Below, one piece after another: positions 1 through 11,703 of a stretch of DNA of 64,000 nucleotides. The translations under genes were made by a program, and so were the position numbers. Position 1 is the first letter of the stretch. The number at the start of each line of letters is the position of its first letter. The notes under the pieces were generated by a model. It was not told the origin of the DNA and made no database searches. It worked only from the letters and a program-made list of their open reading frames with translations. The DNA comes from Fusarium oxysporum f. sp. lycopersici 4287 (taxonomy: Eukaryota; Ascomycota; Sordariomycetes; Hypocreales; Nectriaceae): assembly GCF_000149955.1 (NCBI RefSeq), contig NC_030993.1, positions 1,335,048 through 1,399,047 on the forward strand, given 5' to 3'.

Positions 1-1045
1 ACGTTCGCCATCGTCTGAGGTAACAATGCGGTGTGAGGGCGACTTATTTGTGTGATTCTGCAAGACGTTGGAGTAGAAGTCGGTAGGTTTGAAAGCGCAG
101 AGGCCCGGTTGCAGGCTCTGGTGAGATGGAACCCATGGCTCATGTGGGATGTCGCGCGAAGGATTTCGTTCTCGGTAGATATTTTCTGGAGATCTCGCTT
201 TAAACGTTCGTTTTCGAGGGATGATTGTTGCTGGGCGGCCTCAAGTCCGGCAAGCTTCGCCTCAAGGTCTTTAACATGCTTTTCTTTCCTCTCACGGAAG
301 GCACGCTGCCTGTACAGCCACATGTTAGTTAAGAATAAAATCGTCGTCATCGATCGCATTTCGAAGTCACGGCAATGTTGTGTGCCGTGAGGTCTTCTCG
401 CAAAATAAAAAGACCAAGGCAGAAGAGTGAGACGTACGCAGCGCGATTCTGTGCTTTCCTCCGAGACTGAGCAGGAGTTAGGTTCTCGTCCTCCTCGCTG
501 CCCCCACGGGCAACGGACTGCTCGTCAGGAGAGCCATTCCTCAGTGAGCCTCCTTGCTGTTGATGGGCTTGGGCTTGAGAAGTATAACCGGGAGGTGTCG
601 GGGGGCCCGGAAAACCAGAGGCAGGCTGATGGGGGTTTGCATTGAAGCCTTGGGCGGTGGTATAATCGAAAGACTGGAACTGGTCATTTTGACTGGCAGA
701 GAGGCCGTCGTAGTTTCCCTATACGTGCCAAAGCAATATGTCAGCTAAGATGCGCTAATGCTATGAGATAGACGAGCTGCAGGTACAACGTTGAAGATGC
801 CGAGAAGGTCGTGCTTGTAAGGCTCAACATTGCTAGAGTAATGCTCAGGTAAGGAAACGCTAAGGCAGGGCTGCACCGGGGGAGTGGGGGAGATCGCGGA
901 GAAGGGGTCGTTTACTGACAGGCGGGGATGCATTGAAGTCATCGGAGCCGGCGGAATGCGAGTGTGACGGCGTCAGAGGAGGAATCGGCATGAACTGGTG
1001 ATAGGGCTGAGGGTTGGCAAAGTTGTATTGCCCGGTGAAATCCAT
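1..1045 (-). CDS. kapC: AP-1-like bZIP transcription factor (Kapc/Yap family), 3' end off the window
   Basis: Nuclear DNA-binding regulator of the fungal Yap/AP-1 group, a family often linked to stress responses. The basic region reads RRKAQNRAAQRAFRERKEKH and is followed by a leucine-zipper coiled coil (LEAKLAGLE...LENERLKRDL). The N-terminus MDFTGQYNFANPQPYHQF is a compact start preceded by noncoding DNA. Deduced exons on the minus strand: 1045-920, a second exon ending at 790 whose acceptor is uncertain (843 or about 870), 718-438, and 309 running off the left edge. The last intron (437-310) splits the alanine codon inside NRAAQRAF. The conserved segment TDFYSNVLQNHTNKSPSHR is present near position 60 but in another frame: homopolymers at 132-134 and 92-94 each seem one base too long. 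The C-terminus is missing. Family confidence is high; the exon 1/2 junction is less certain. Confidence 0.85.
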
Positions 1046-4000
1046 CGTGAACCTTCAGAGGCGGTGGTTGAGGTTGAGTGAAGGTTAAACGAGGCAGGTG
1101 GAGTAGAGCAGAATCGAATCGAGTAGTTCGATGCGAGTGACTGTGGCCACACAAAATGGACGAGGAGCCCGAGATGAATGAGGTTGAGCACAAATGAATA
1201 AAGATGTGATGACTCAATGCCGGGTTGAAGAGGCAGAAGCGCTTCTTGGTTAAAATAGTAGAGAAGAAGTTGAGCTTGTATGGGGGCTTGGCTCTAGGTT
1301 GGTGGATGAATTAACTAGGTACGAGGCGGGTGACGCGGGTGGGTGAAGAAGAGAGGTGGAGGTGGAGGTGGAGGTGGAGGGGGATAGGGAGCACAGGTGC
1401 AGACCGATTGACCAAAGGTGAGCGAGCCCCAAAAGCACAGAGCACGGGCAGGGCAGGGCAGCAGGCGGTTAGGGAGGCGGTAGGGACGGAGTACTGTAAG
1501 GCAAGGTGGTAGTAAAAGGTAACAAGGTGCCTTAATGAAGCATAACGTGGAATGCGTTTCACGAACGGGGGGACGGGAAAGGTTGGGCCTGGGCCCTTTT
1601 AAGAAATGGCTGAGACTCTGCGATCTAGGCCGAGCTAAGCGATATATGGCAAAGCTAGGTGCCAATCACGACTGACACGGCATTTGCCTTTGACGTGCAT
1701 ATTGGCCGTTGTGTATTAGTCGTGCCAAGCCAGGGTCGGATATCAACATCGTGAGCTTCCTAACTCGAGCATTGCAACGAACTTCCAAATGAGAAACATT
1801 TTGGATGATCAAAGGCCTCACAGAGGCTGTCCAGTATTACGGAAAGGGTTCCATGCCGCGTTCGAAGCTAAAGTGTCGCCTAGGAGGAGTTTCGATGGGG
1901 GAGCTGCAGCAAGGCGGCCGACGTTACTGGGCATTTAATTCGTCCCTTATTTCCTTGCCTTTACCCGCCAGCTCAGCGCTGTTCAGTTATCTCCCTGGAG
2001 CCCGACGGTTGTGCAGACGTTAAGGGCAAGTCGTGAATTAGTCCACGAGCTTGAGGCTAGAAAAATGCGACTCCTGCACATGCAGGCAGGGCTACCTTGA
2101 ACAGCAGCGTTGACGCAGTAGTGGGAGTGGTGCGCACACTGATCAGGCATTAGCTACCTATGTTCCCCCTTGACACATTGTTCTTATCAGCCGGTATCTA
2201 AATTCCACTTCGTGAACCACCACTCTGAACTGCAAAACACAGTGGTTTCCTGAGCTTCTGAAGTCTGTGCTAGCGCCAAGTTGACATGTTAGTCAGACAA
2301 CTCTAGGTTCAGATATATGACGGCCTCAGAACATGGAACAAACAACGGACCTAACAAACCGACTCCACTGACCAGCGTGGTTCTAGCGAGCTTCAAAGGT
2401 TCCGTCTAATGCACAATGGTAAAAATAACTGTTGCCTGATCCCCATCGCTCTTTTCTTTTTCCTCCTTCTGTCCCGAGACCTGGTGGGTCGTTGGCGTGT
2501 AGGTAAGCAGGGTCGTCTTTCACATGGGGGTTCAAGAGGATCTGCGCTTGACATATCAAGATCTATCTCCCTCTAGACGCTCCGGATTTGTTCAGGATTT
2601 AATTAATTAGACTATGTGCAGTCCTGGCACATTGGTTTCCCTTGCCTAATTCGGCAATATCGTGCGCCAAACAGTACACCCATCGATGGACAACGACCTA
2701 CCTCAATAACGCCATGAATGCATCTCGCAAACCTCTTTACGACCCTCACTCCCAGCCTTACAAGGACAACTGCTGAAGCTTCTTCGGCCCTATTTGAACA
2801 CGCAGCCCCGTATTTTGATCTAGTATGTTCAGCCTGGTCCAGCGCACTCGATACAAAAGACAACAACTTCATCAAGCGAAGCCACATCTGCATCCGACTC
2901 TGCTTAGTCGGCCGCCCGCCCGCATTGGCCGCCCGCTTAAGCAAGAGACCCTCAAGAGACCCCCGATTGATCCCGTAACACAATGAAGAGCCTGAGCACT
3001 AGATTTTTTTGAGCGGTCTCTGCTCGCTTGCACGTGGTTCGGCAGGAGTTCTGTACTCTCTTGGCAACTTCTCCCAACCTTTGCCGGGTTTGTTTGGGGA
3101 AGATATACACAAACCCGGCCCATAGAATCCGCACATGAGAGTAAGAGATTAGGGTTGGAGGGGGAGTGCTACGGCGCAGCTGTCGAATTGGTGTGTTGTT
3201 GATAATCGCCTCGCCCTCCAGAATCATTAGGACTGTGAGTAAGGTAGTTTGGCTCCTGTACGCAAATGATATGTCGAGTAGTCAGCAACCGCACCCACAG
3301 CCTAAAGACATTTGCTCCGTTTAGGTGCTCACTGACTTATCATCGCTAGCACATGGAAGTCTGCGTAACCAATAATACAGTACCCGGGCGCAGCTTCGCG
3401 CATCCCCTGCTGGACCCGTCTGGTCTCTCTGTCTCCAGGGTTTGTCTTGGAATGGTCAATTCCTTGGGTAGTTAGGTTGTATCCTAAGACCCTTGGTACA
3501 TGATATATGCAGTCGAAGGTCGCAATGCCCTTCCCCATGGAATAGGATACCGACGCCTCTCTCCGGGAAATCGGACTCATATGTTGCACCCACGATATGA
3601 TAACCTAGGGTACCCATCTGGCGGGCGCAGCTTTGTGTAGGTGCATGCGAATGCAACTTCTAAGTTGTCGAACGTGGGGAACGATTAACTTAGATCTTAC
3701 GCACCCTCCGGAGCAAAACCCGTACATAGATCCCGCACTCGCTCACCTAAAGCCTCAAGCAGGTGGGTGGGTGCTGCCCGCCAACCCCTTCACCATTCCG
3801 ACTTTTATCACACCTTGGATACTTCCCAGGGTAACATTGAGCTGAGGGATTGGTATTTAGGTACATACGTGTTGTCACCACACAATACCAATGGTCGGGT
3901 ACCTTAGCCACTGTGCCTAGAATGTGATGCGCGGATTGTTCTTGTTGCCGTTATTCCCGACTTGCACAATCATCATACTCACGTATGTGATATTGATCCA

Positions 4001-4451
4001 CGAAGCTAATGTAAGTCAGACGGCGAGGTGACTGACTGACTCTTGAGGTTTAAGCGAGCCCAACTTAGCACTGCTGAAACTCAATTGATCCATTTGCGGA
4101 GTTGCTTCTTTTCAGCAGACCAACCCAGCCTATCTCATACCTGGAACACTTTAATCTCACGAGTCTTTGATGTTGACGTTCTGGATATGTTTGTTTCTTC
4201 TAACTCACAACTTCACTCGTTACATTGTGTTTAATACAAAGGAGTCATCACCAGCTTACAATACAATTCCGTTTTGACCTGGTTTACACAAACGGGGAAC
4301 TTCTTGGCTGGAATATTCAGATCTTGTTTTTGTCATAATCCCCGGAACTGTCTGTAGTCTTGTCTCTTGTTCTCCAGTTTCCCTTTCTCATCTGTATTTT
4401 AGTAGTTCTCACATTCTAGAAACCCTACAACTTCTAGGTCCTTTCAACTTC
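1046..4451. other. Gene-free interval upstream of kapC and downstream of AspRS
   Basis: About 3.4 kb with no open frame I can assign to a family. It should hold the kapC promoter and 5' leader at its left end and the AspRS 3' UTR at its right end. A GGAGGT microsatellite lies near 1354. Frames around 2718-2978 are open but show no recognisable motif, start context or intron signals. No tRNA-like T-loop or transposon terminus was seen. Confidence 0.6.
1354..1382. repeat. GGAGGT/GGTGGA microsatellite
   Basis: About four to five tandem copies of a purine-rich hexamer, roughly 310 bp upstream of the kapC start codon. It is probably promoter or leader sequence and may vary in length between strains. 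Confidence 0.8.
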
Positions 4452-6322
4452 TTAAGGCAAGAGTCTCTTGGGTGTACGAGGATAATAGCTTGCCAAGTGC
4501 ACGCTTGGAAGGTTCAAATACCACGCAACCACACGGTCCAAGCCAATACCACCGCCGCCGTGAGGGGGAACACCGGCACTGCGGAAAATGTCGACATACT
4601 CCTTGATGCCTTGGCTTTTAGGGTCGATACCCTTTGTACGAATTCGTGCTTCCAGAGTCTCCGGAACGTGAATACGTTGACCACCCTGTTGAACAAGTTA
4701 GTGACGACTAGACAAACGATATAGGAGAGGGTGCCATACAGATAGAATCTCTTGTCCACGCATAAAGAAATCGAAGGCATTAGTAACCTTGGGATTCTCG
4801 GGGTCCTCCAGGGCATAGAAAGGTCGAGCACCCTCGGGGAACTTGTCAAGGACGTAGAAGTCGGTGCTGTACTTTTCCCGGATAAGAGCGCCTAGTGCCT
4901 TCTCTTGCGGTGTGCTCATGTCCTCTTCATCAGAGACGTTGCGGTACTCCTCCGGACCCTCAGCTCTAAGGAGTGCCTGACCCTCAGCGAATGTAAGGCG
5001 AACCTCCTTACCGGGCTTGGGCAAAAGAAAGTCCTCAGAAGGGTAAACCGTTCGAACAAGAGCAATCTGCTCGGCACATCGCTCCTGAAGCCCTCGGAAG
5101 ATATGAAGAAGAACCCCCTCGAGCATGTCGCGGACCTCGTGGTAATGGTCCTCGATTTCCATCTCAAGATCAAGACCGGTGAACTATTGATGCAGGTCAG
5201 TGCTATCCTCTGTGTAAACGAGCGAGTCTGGTAGGGCAAAGAGGGATGTTTACTTCTGTCATGTGTCTAGGGGTGTTAGAGTTCTCAGCTCGAAATACAG
5301 GCCCGATGCACAGAACACGCTTCCGGCCACCAGCAATCTCGTATTGCTTGTAGAATTGGGGAGATTGGCCAAGTAAGCCTGCTTGTCAAAGTAGGCATGC
5401 CGAACACGATAGAATCCTCCTTCAGATGCAGCTGCTAATGATGCAGGCGCCTCAATTGGACAAAGTCGCGAGCTTCAAGGTACTCGACAAACAGCTTGCG
5501 AACGGCCAGTCGTACATCGGCTATGGCTTGCTGAACAGGAGCTCGCTTGTGCATAACGGGGTTGTTCAAATGAGTTGCCATGCTGGCACCAGGGACGTTC
5601 TCAAGGCTTAAATTGTCAACGCCTTCCTTGACCTCCTCGACAGGGCCACCAGCGTCTTCATCGTCAAAGTTGGTAACAGGCCGGTTGGCAACAGCAAGAC
5701 CCATGCCAAGAACTTGAGGGCCAGGGCTGATAACGTAGCACTTAGAGATATGTAGCTCGTAATTGGAGACCTTCACGCTCTTGACTGGCTCTTGGGGCTT
5801 CACAACCTTAGCTTCGACAAGAATGTAGCCTTCTAGATTTAGACTACCGATCCACTTGACCATCTGCTTAGAGACAGGTGTGCCTTCACTGCTGGCCGCG
5901 ACGACGCCCTGGATAGCCCAGTCACGCTCCTCGCGAAGCTCAACAAAGGCCATCTTAGCACCTTGCATGCGCGCATTCTGGATCCACGCACGAAGCTTGA
6001 TGGTCTTGCCGAGATGCTCATCGCTCAGGTTTCGGAGCTTGACTCGCTCCGCATCGATCTTGGTAAGATGAGTGGAATCTCCATAGTTGTCTTTAGCGAG
6101 GTCTTCGGTATTTCCAGCAGCAGCCTTTGCAGCAGACTGTCGGGCTTCGTGTTCAGCAGCTCGGCGTGCCTTCTCAGCTTCCTTCTTAGCCTTCGCCTCA
6201 GCCTTCTTCAATGCCTTCTTTGAGGGGCCAGCCTCTCCGCCCTCGACGGCTTCACCACTAACGGCGGGAGCCTGTTCGGCGGGAGGGGGGGCAGCAGCTT
6301 GCTCAGCAGGGGCGTCAGCCAT
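4452..6322 (-). CDS. DPS1: Cytosolic aspartyl-tRNA synthetase (class IIb)
   Basis: Charges tRNA-Asp with aspartate in the cytosol. The N-terminus (residues 1 to about 75) is Ala/Lys/Glu-rich, the helical extension typical of eukaryotic AspRS. An OB-fold anticodon-binding domain follows (about 105-220), then the class II catalytic core with [19 protein letters not shown] (motif 2) and [11 protein letters not shown] (motif 3). The end is PRTPKRLLP. Exons: 6322-5254, 5183-4740, 4685-4452; the latter two are 148 and 78 codons exactly. Exon 1 is broken between 5365 and 5457 by four one-base length differences in short runs (three missing, one extra). Correcting them gives 1071 nt, exactly 357 codons, and restores ASEGG and [12 protein letters not shown]. 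The corrected protein is about 582 residues, normal for the family (yeast Dps1 557). The breaks look like sequencing errors because this is an essential enzyme with intact flanks. Confidence 0.95.
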
Positions 6323-7161
6323 GGTGAAGTTACTCGAATATGTATTTTCGTAGGCGTTGGGTTTCGTTCTCGCGCAATCACTCGTGTCGGTTGACGAGGG
6401 AGGGTTGATATAGAAACACGCGATTGGAGGTGTTTCGATATGACCAAAGTTAGGGGAGGCTCAGAACGAGATCGGACTAGAATCAGGAGTTACTAACGAT
6501 GGTGACTGTGTCGGTGACTAGGTGGGAGAGAATAAGGTGACGCATAAAAATATGAAGTGGTGGTTGCCCATCAGTCAGGGCGCGCGCAGCGGGGTTCCTG
6601 CCCCGCCATGCCATTCCATTTCAACTGCGGCGTCATGGTGGGGTTATCAAGCACCGAACTAATAGTAAAACACCCGACCTTATTAACCCCAGCATCTTGA
6701 TCCAAAGAAAATGCCATCTAAACGGTTGCTTTTCTTTTTAGTGTCCATATACGCAAAGACCACAAGCCCCAGGCTCAAATTAGCAATTCATATTAAGGTT
6801 TATCATACATCTCTCCAATGTCCCGTCCTATATTCTAACGAAACCATTTCCGCCCAACGTCGCGGAATTTGACGACGCCGACGAGATGTATCCGTTGTGG
6901 AACGAGATTCGCTTCGTCCTGAGCCTCCATCGCCTCGCTTGTCTTGCCTACTCCTAAACGCCGGCATCGAAAGAAATCCTGGATGATATGATATGCAACC
7001 TATACAGCTATCGTTACCACCCGTTTGAACCCCACATCCGTATCCCCATGATTCGAGCCTTGGATGACGTCCTTCCTCCATGGTCCGGGCAATCAATACA
7101 TCCCGTCTCATTTGTCCTCTCCTATGCATTGCTATAAGCGGAACCTGCCGCCCCAAGGACG
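6323..7161. other. Intergenic region between AspRS (5' side) and KOG1 (3' side)
   Basis: About 840 bp between two minus-strand genes, holding the AspRS promoter/leader next to 6322 and the KOG1 3' UTR next to 7162. The open frames here overlap UTR and show no family resemblance. Confidence 0.6.
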
Positions 7162-10100
7162 CTAGCTTGGGTGCAGAGACTCCGATTTCTCGCAAGTGAA
7201 CAAGTTGATATGTTGATCACCTCGAGCAGCACATCCAAGAATTGGTCGATGAGGGTGGAATGCAGTGGCCGATATAGGCGAGCTGCGGTTCTGTTGTAGA
7301 AAGCTTGAATAGGGCTCAACATTCGAAAGCTCATGCCCATCAAGATTAAAGACCTTCACTGCGTGGGCCGATGTACCCCTGTCAATCGAGTTAGTTCCAG
7401 TCCCTGTGATTCATGATCCTTGCGCTGAATTAATACTTACACTGCAAAGACTGGTAGATGTTCATGAGTGCTGGCTGTTCTAAGTGTGTCTCGTGTTGTT
7501 TGGAATGAGTGCAGCGGCTTATCCATGCGAATATCCCAGATTTTGACTTTGCCATTCCTGCTTGCACTCAGGAGCTCGCGTTGTCCGCCGCGCTGCATAT
7601 GTACGCTCTTGATCCATTGTCGATCTGACTCATCCTTCCATTTGCGCACCATGGACTCTTGAGGTCGGTTTCTGGTGTCAAAGACTCGAACGGCACCGTC
7701 TCCGAAGCCGGCAACAAACATGTTACCCGTCATTTGATCCGAGGTGAGCGAAGTCACGCAGGAGCCCGAGCGTGCTGGGATATCCATGACACACGTCTCG
7801 TAAGCGGCATACCACACTCGAATTACTCGGACATCGCCAGCAACAAGGACTCGACCAGTGACTTGTTGCCAGTCGAACACCATGCCAGAGTTGACGTTAC
7901 TGGGTACCATGTGTGTTAAGGCACGCCAGGATGATGCAAGTTCAATGGCTCTATCCGATTCGTAGTTGCGATAAACTCTGATCACACCGTCAGATGATCC
8001 TGTCAGTAGCATCGCCTGGTCGTCTTCGTTGATGAACTTCATGTCGCTGATCTTGGAGCCTTCTGGATTACCGTTACTGAAACGACTCAATCGTCCTTGC
8101 TTCTTCCAGTCCCATACGTAAACAGTGTTACCGTCGTCCGCTACAGCAAGATGATCTTCAAATTGATGGAAGGTCATCTTAGCAGGTTGAGCACCATTGT
8201 TGATGATCCCAAGTTGATTATTCCATTTGTGACTTCCCGCTTGTTGCTTCAATGGCTGAGTTTCTCTGAAAATGGTTTCATTCCGAGCTCTTCGCCAAAG
8301 ACGCTCATTGTATTCGGTACTTCCAGGTTCATCTGCCTCACTCGGCTTCATCTGTGGTTCACGGAAATACTCAATTGACCATTCCAGGAATTTGCTCTTG
8401 AGAGGCAGTGCAGGAGGCTTCATCAGATCCCGCTCTTTGTATGCGCCTGAATAGGGTTCATGCGCAACATTGTATTGAGCCAGCGATGATGGTCGATCGT
8501 TTTGCTCTGCAGGCACCGGTATTTGATTCGGCGTGAGTTTCAGGGATGGTGATCGGGGCAAAGTCGGGGTTGTCGGTCTTGATTTGTCCTCATTGGTGAC
8601 CAGTGATGGAAAAAGCAAGCTCGCAGTTCGACGAAGGAGTCCTGGGGAGGGTAAAGGCTGCGAGTTAGAAGTGCCAGGAGCATTATTTCGCTGGCTTGCA
8701 CTCGGAGTATGCTTATGTGCTGTCCTTGCCGTACGCTTTCGAATCTCTGCCATGACTAGCTGCGTCTGAACTCCGACTTTTGAGCTGAGCAGCGCGTTGT
8801 GAACAAAGTCTACAACGATAGTCGCTTCGCGTTGTACCTCAGGATGAGGATCCACACTGAGAACGAGAGCCAGCTTCCACAACGCCATATATACTGTGTT
8901 ATGAGATAGACCATGGGCCATTGGCTTGATGGTACCATCCTTGTTGCGATTATCCGGCCTTGCGTAATGCAAGCCCATCTTGTGTTCCTGGCCGTCATCT
9001 TGGGGAGGGAATATGAGATACTCCTTCTCCTCAACCAGTTGTTCGTAAGCTGCAACTAAAAACTTGCTCTCAAAGCGAATAGCAAAATGAGAAAGAAACA
9101 CAATGAACTCCTTGCGGACCATTGGGCTTCCATCATTACCCATGTCAAGTATCGTCCATGCAATAGACTCCTCAATACGGGCCACTTCCTCTGTCAGATC
9201 AGGAATACCCAGAAATGTAGTCATGGCATGAATCATCGCTGCCCGTACCTCGCAACAAGGGTCCCTCACGAGATAAGCGAGCTTGACGTATGCATTCTCC
9301 CTGATTCCACGCCACTTGGCCTCTGGAAGGTCTTGCCAAAGCTGGCTTATACAGAGACATGCCCACTGGCGCAGAAGAGGGTTCTCCTCATTTTGAAGAT
9401 GAGTTAAACAATATGACATAATCTCTGTCTGGTTACAGACCATTTGCCCATTTTTGTAATCCTTGCATAGCATAGCGAGAATAAAAGCGCACATTGCCTT
9501 GTGTTCGTCGCTGTCAACAACAGGCAATCCTTCGGAGGGTTTCAGAATCTGTGCGAAGTAGCTATAGCCGCTATCTTTGATGAGGTCCTGCTGACAAGAA
9601 AGGTCCACTGCAATGAGACGAGCCCAGATGAAGACCATAACTGGCTTCAACTCGGCCGCAGCCGACTGTAAGAGTTTGAGGACATATGGGAAGATGCCAA
9701 TACTGAGAGCGAGCTGAACAGACCACGGACCTAGGTCGAGAAACCGGCCGAGTAAGATAAGAGCACGAACCCGGTGTTGTTGACTGAGCAGTACCTGGAG
9801 CACAACCGGTAACTGGTCGGGTGACTTTTGGGCCATTGCATCGCCCCTAGTAAGATAAACATCGAAAGCAGTAAGCTGTTCTGTGAAGAATGTCGAGTTT
9901 TGATATTCATAATCAAAGCCTTCGCTCTCTTTCTTTTCAAGCATAGGGAGCTGAGCCAATGCCATGTCAACGGCTAGATCCCAGGTCTCCCACAATGGGT
10001 GCTGGTGGGTGTCGGGTAGCTTAGGATAGGACTGAGGGTGGCATCCATAGACCGTCATGACGCGTTGGGCAAGAAGAAAATTGCGGAACAGCGCTGCCAC

Positions 10101-11703
10101 CATCAGGTCTTGTCGAAAGAATTTCCGGAAGAGATCACGAGGCAGTGTTGTCCACGCAATGCTGTCTGTGATAGCAGTGAAGATCCAATTAAGTTCCCCC
10201 AGTGGTGTTCGCCGCTCCTGGAGGCGACCGGGTAGTTTTTTTGCCCGCTCTGGGCTGATATTGGTCTTGAGGGGGTTCTGCAGAACGAAGAACCACAGAG
10301 CCATCTCAATGGGAGTGGTGAGGCAAGCTGTGAACAGATCAGCAGGCAGAAGAGGGTTTGTCGGGAGATTCTCTTTGACAGCGCAGGCAGCCAGATGGAT
10401 ATAAGGCCTGAAATTAGTTTTCGTGTAGTTTGGGTCGCGCTCTGCGGCCTCCTCCTCCTCTTCTTCATGCTTCTCAACAAATCGATGATAGTTGTTGAGA
10501 ATGTTGCCGGCTTCAGAACAATCCCAGACAAAGATGGTGGGAGCTTGAAGCCAATGTTGCAGGTCGTACAGTGATACAGGGATGTATTGTGTGTAGTTCT
10601 TATTAAAAACCCAAATCTCGCCTGATGCGGTTGGCTTGGGCACGCCGTGACCGTTATAGTGAAGCAAAACACGTTCATCCTTGGCATTTCTGCGTAACGA
10701 GATGCAGAATTTCTTTGTCTCCTCGACGGAGGGATCTAGGTATTGTTTGTATCGCGCTCTTATCGCAAGCGTTTCGTACTGCGCCTGAAGTGACTTGCCA
10801 ATGTTTTCGAGGGCTTTCTGGATGGGAGGTATTGTAGGATCTGTCCAGGCCTCGAGCTTCGCACCTGGGTTGGTCTTGAGCTGGTCAGGGGGTTCAACTC
10901 CTATATTCAAACACACCGCGAGAGCTGCAGACACTGTTTTTAACCTGTCTCTCTGCCGCCAATCTTGAAGTTCGTATTGTAGTGGTTTAGGTTTGCCTGT
11001 CGTCTCATGTCGTTTATCGGTAAAATACATATACCAGTTCTGAGGGCATAATTAGCTAGGTAAACCCAGGGCAACATGAATATCGTGCATGAATGGTCCC
11101 CGAGTCAGAGCAATGGATCTATTCCTCTAGGGCTGATGCAGAAGACATCTAACAGGTGATCAAGTTGCCGGGAGGCTCGAGGCTGATGCCCGAGGTGCTT
11201 GTTTCCACGTGCCACGGCACACTACAACCAGGTATTCTTTATCTTGCATCTGTCGAGCATGATACAGAAGCTGGGTGTATCCAAGATGACTAACCGGCAA
11301 ATTGACATGATTGAGAGGGGAAACTCACGTTAGCCAGCTGAGATATGATGTCCTCCGACTGATAATGATCCTCAAAACCATGTCTAGCACCCCATTCAGG
11401 TATGTCATCTTCTGTTGGCTCAGGCTCTTCCATCGGCCGGGGCGCGTAGTCGCTCTTCGACCGGAGGAGTATTGGCTTGGAAGGCCGCGTTTTCTGGTGA
11501 TGCTCGATGTCGTCTCTTGTCTCGAGCGCTATGCTTCCGTTGCGCCGGTTTGGTGCGCTCAACGGTCGTTGATCATCGTCGTCGCTCCTGGTAGCATCGT
11601 TCGAGGTTGAACGGCCGTTCATCCTGGGTCGCGCTGCCGAGGCAGCTCCGTTAGGCTCAGCGGTAGGCGCAGTGGTGCCGTTCACGTCGGATCGCAGCGC
11701 CAT
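7162..11703 (-). CDS. KOG1: Raptor/Kog1/Mip1, scaffold subunit of TOR complex 1
   Basis: Substrate-recruiting subunit of TORC1, acting at vacuolar membranes to couple nutrients to growth. Exons: 11703-11329 (125 codons), 11039-7441 and 7378-7162, joined by introns of 289 and 62 bp; the protein is about 1396 residues, the usual raptor size. Exon 1 is a low-complexity, charged N-terminus that reaches the conserved SEDIISQLAN segment. Exon 2 opens with NWYMYFTDKRHETTGKPKP, the start of the raptor N-terminal caspase-like domain. The pseudo-protease His and Cys equivalents are visible as YNGHGVP (near residue 256) and VWDCSEAG (near 299). HEAT-like helical repeats occupy the middle (about 450-850), a Ser/Pro-rich linker follows, and WD40 blades fill the last 300 residues, ending in the short third exon. 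No frame disruption was seen over the 3.6 kb exon. Confidence 0.96.

Noticed and set aside
2718..2978. 86-codon open frame between kapC and AspRS
   Set aside because: Overlaps an open frame on the other strand, has no recognisable domain and no flanking exon signals.
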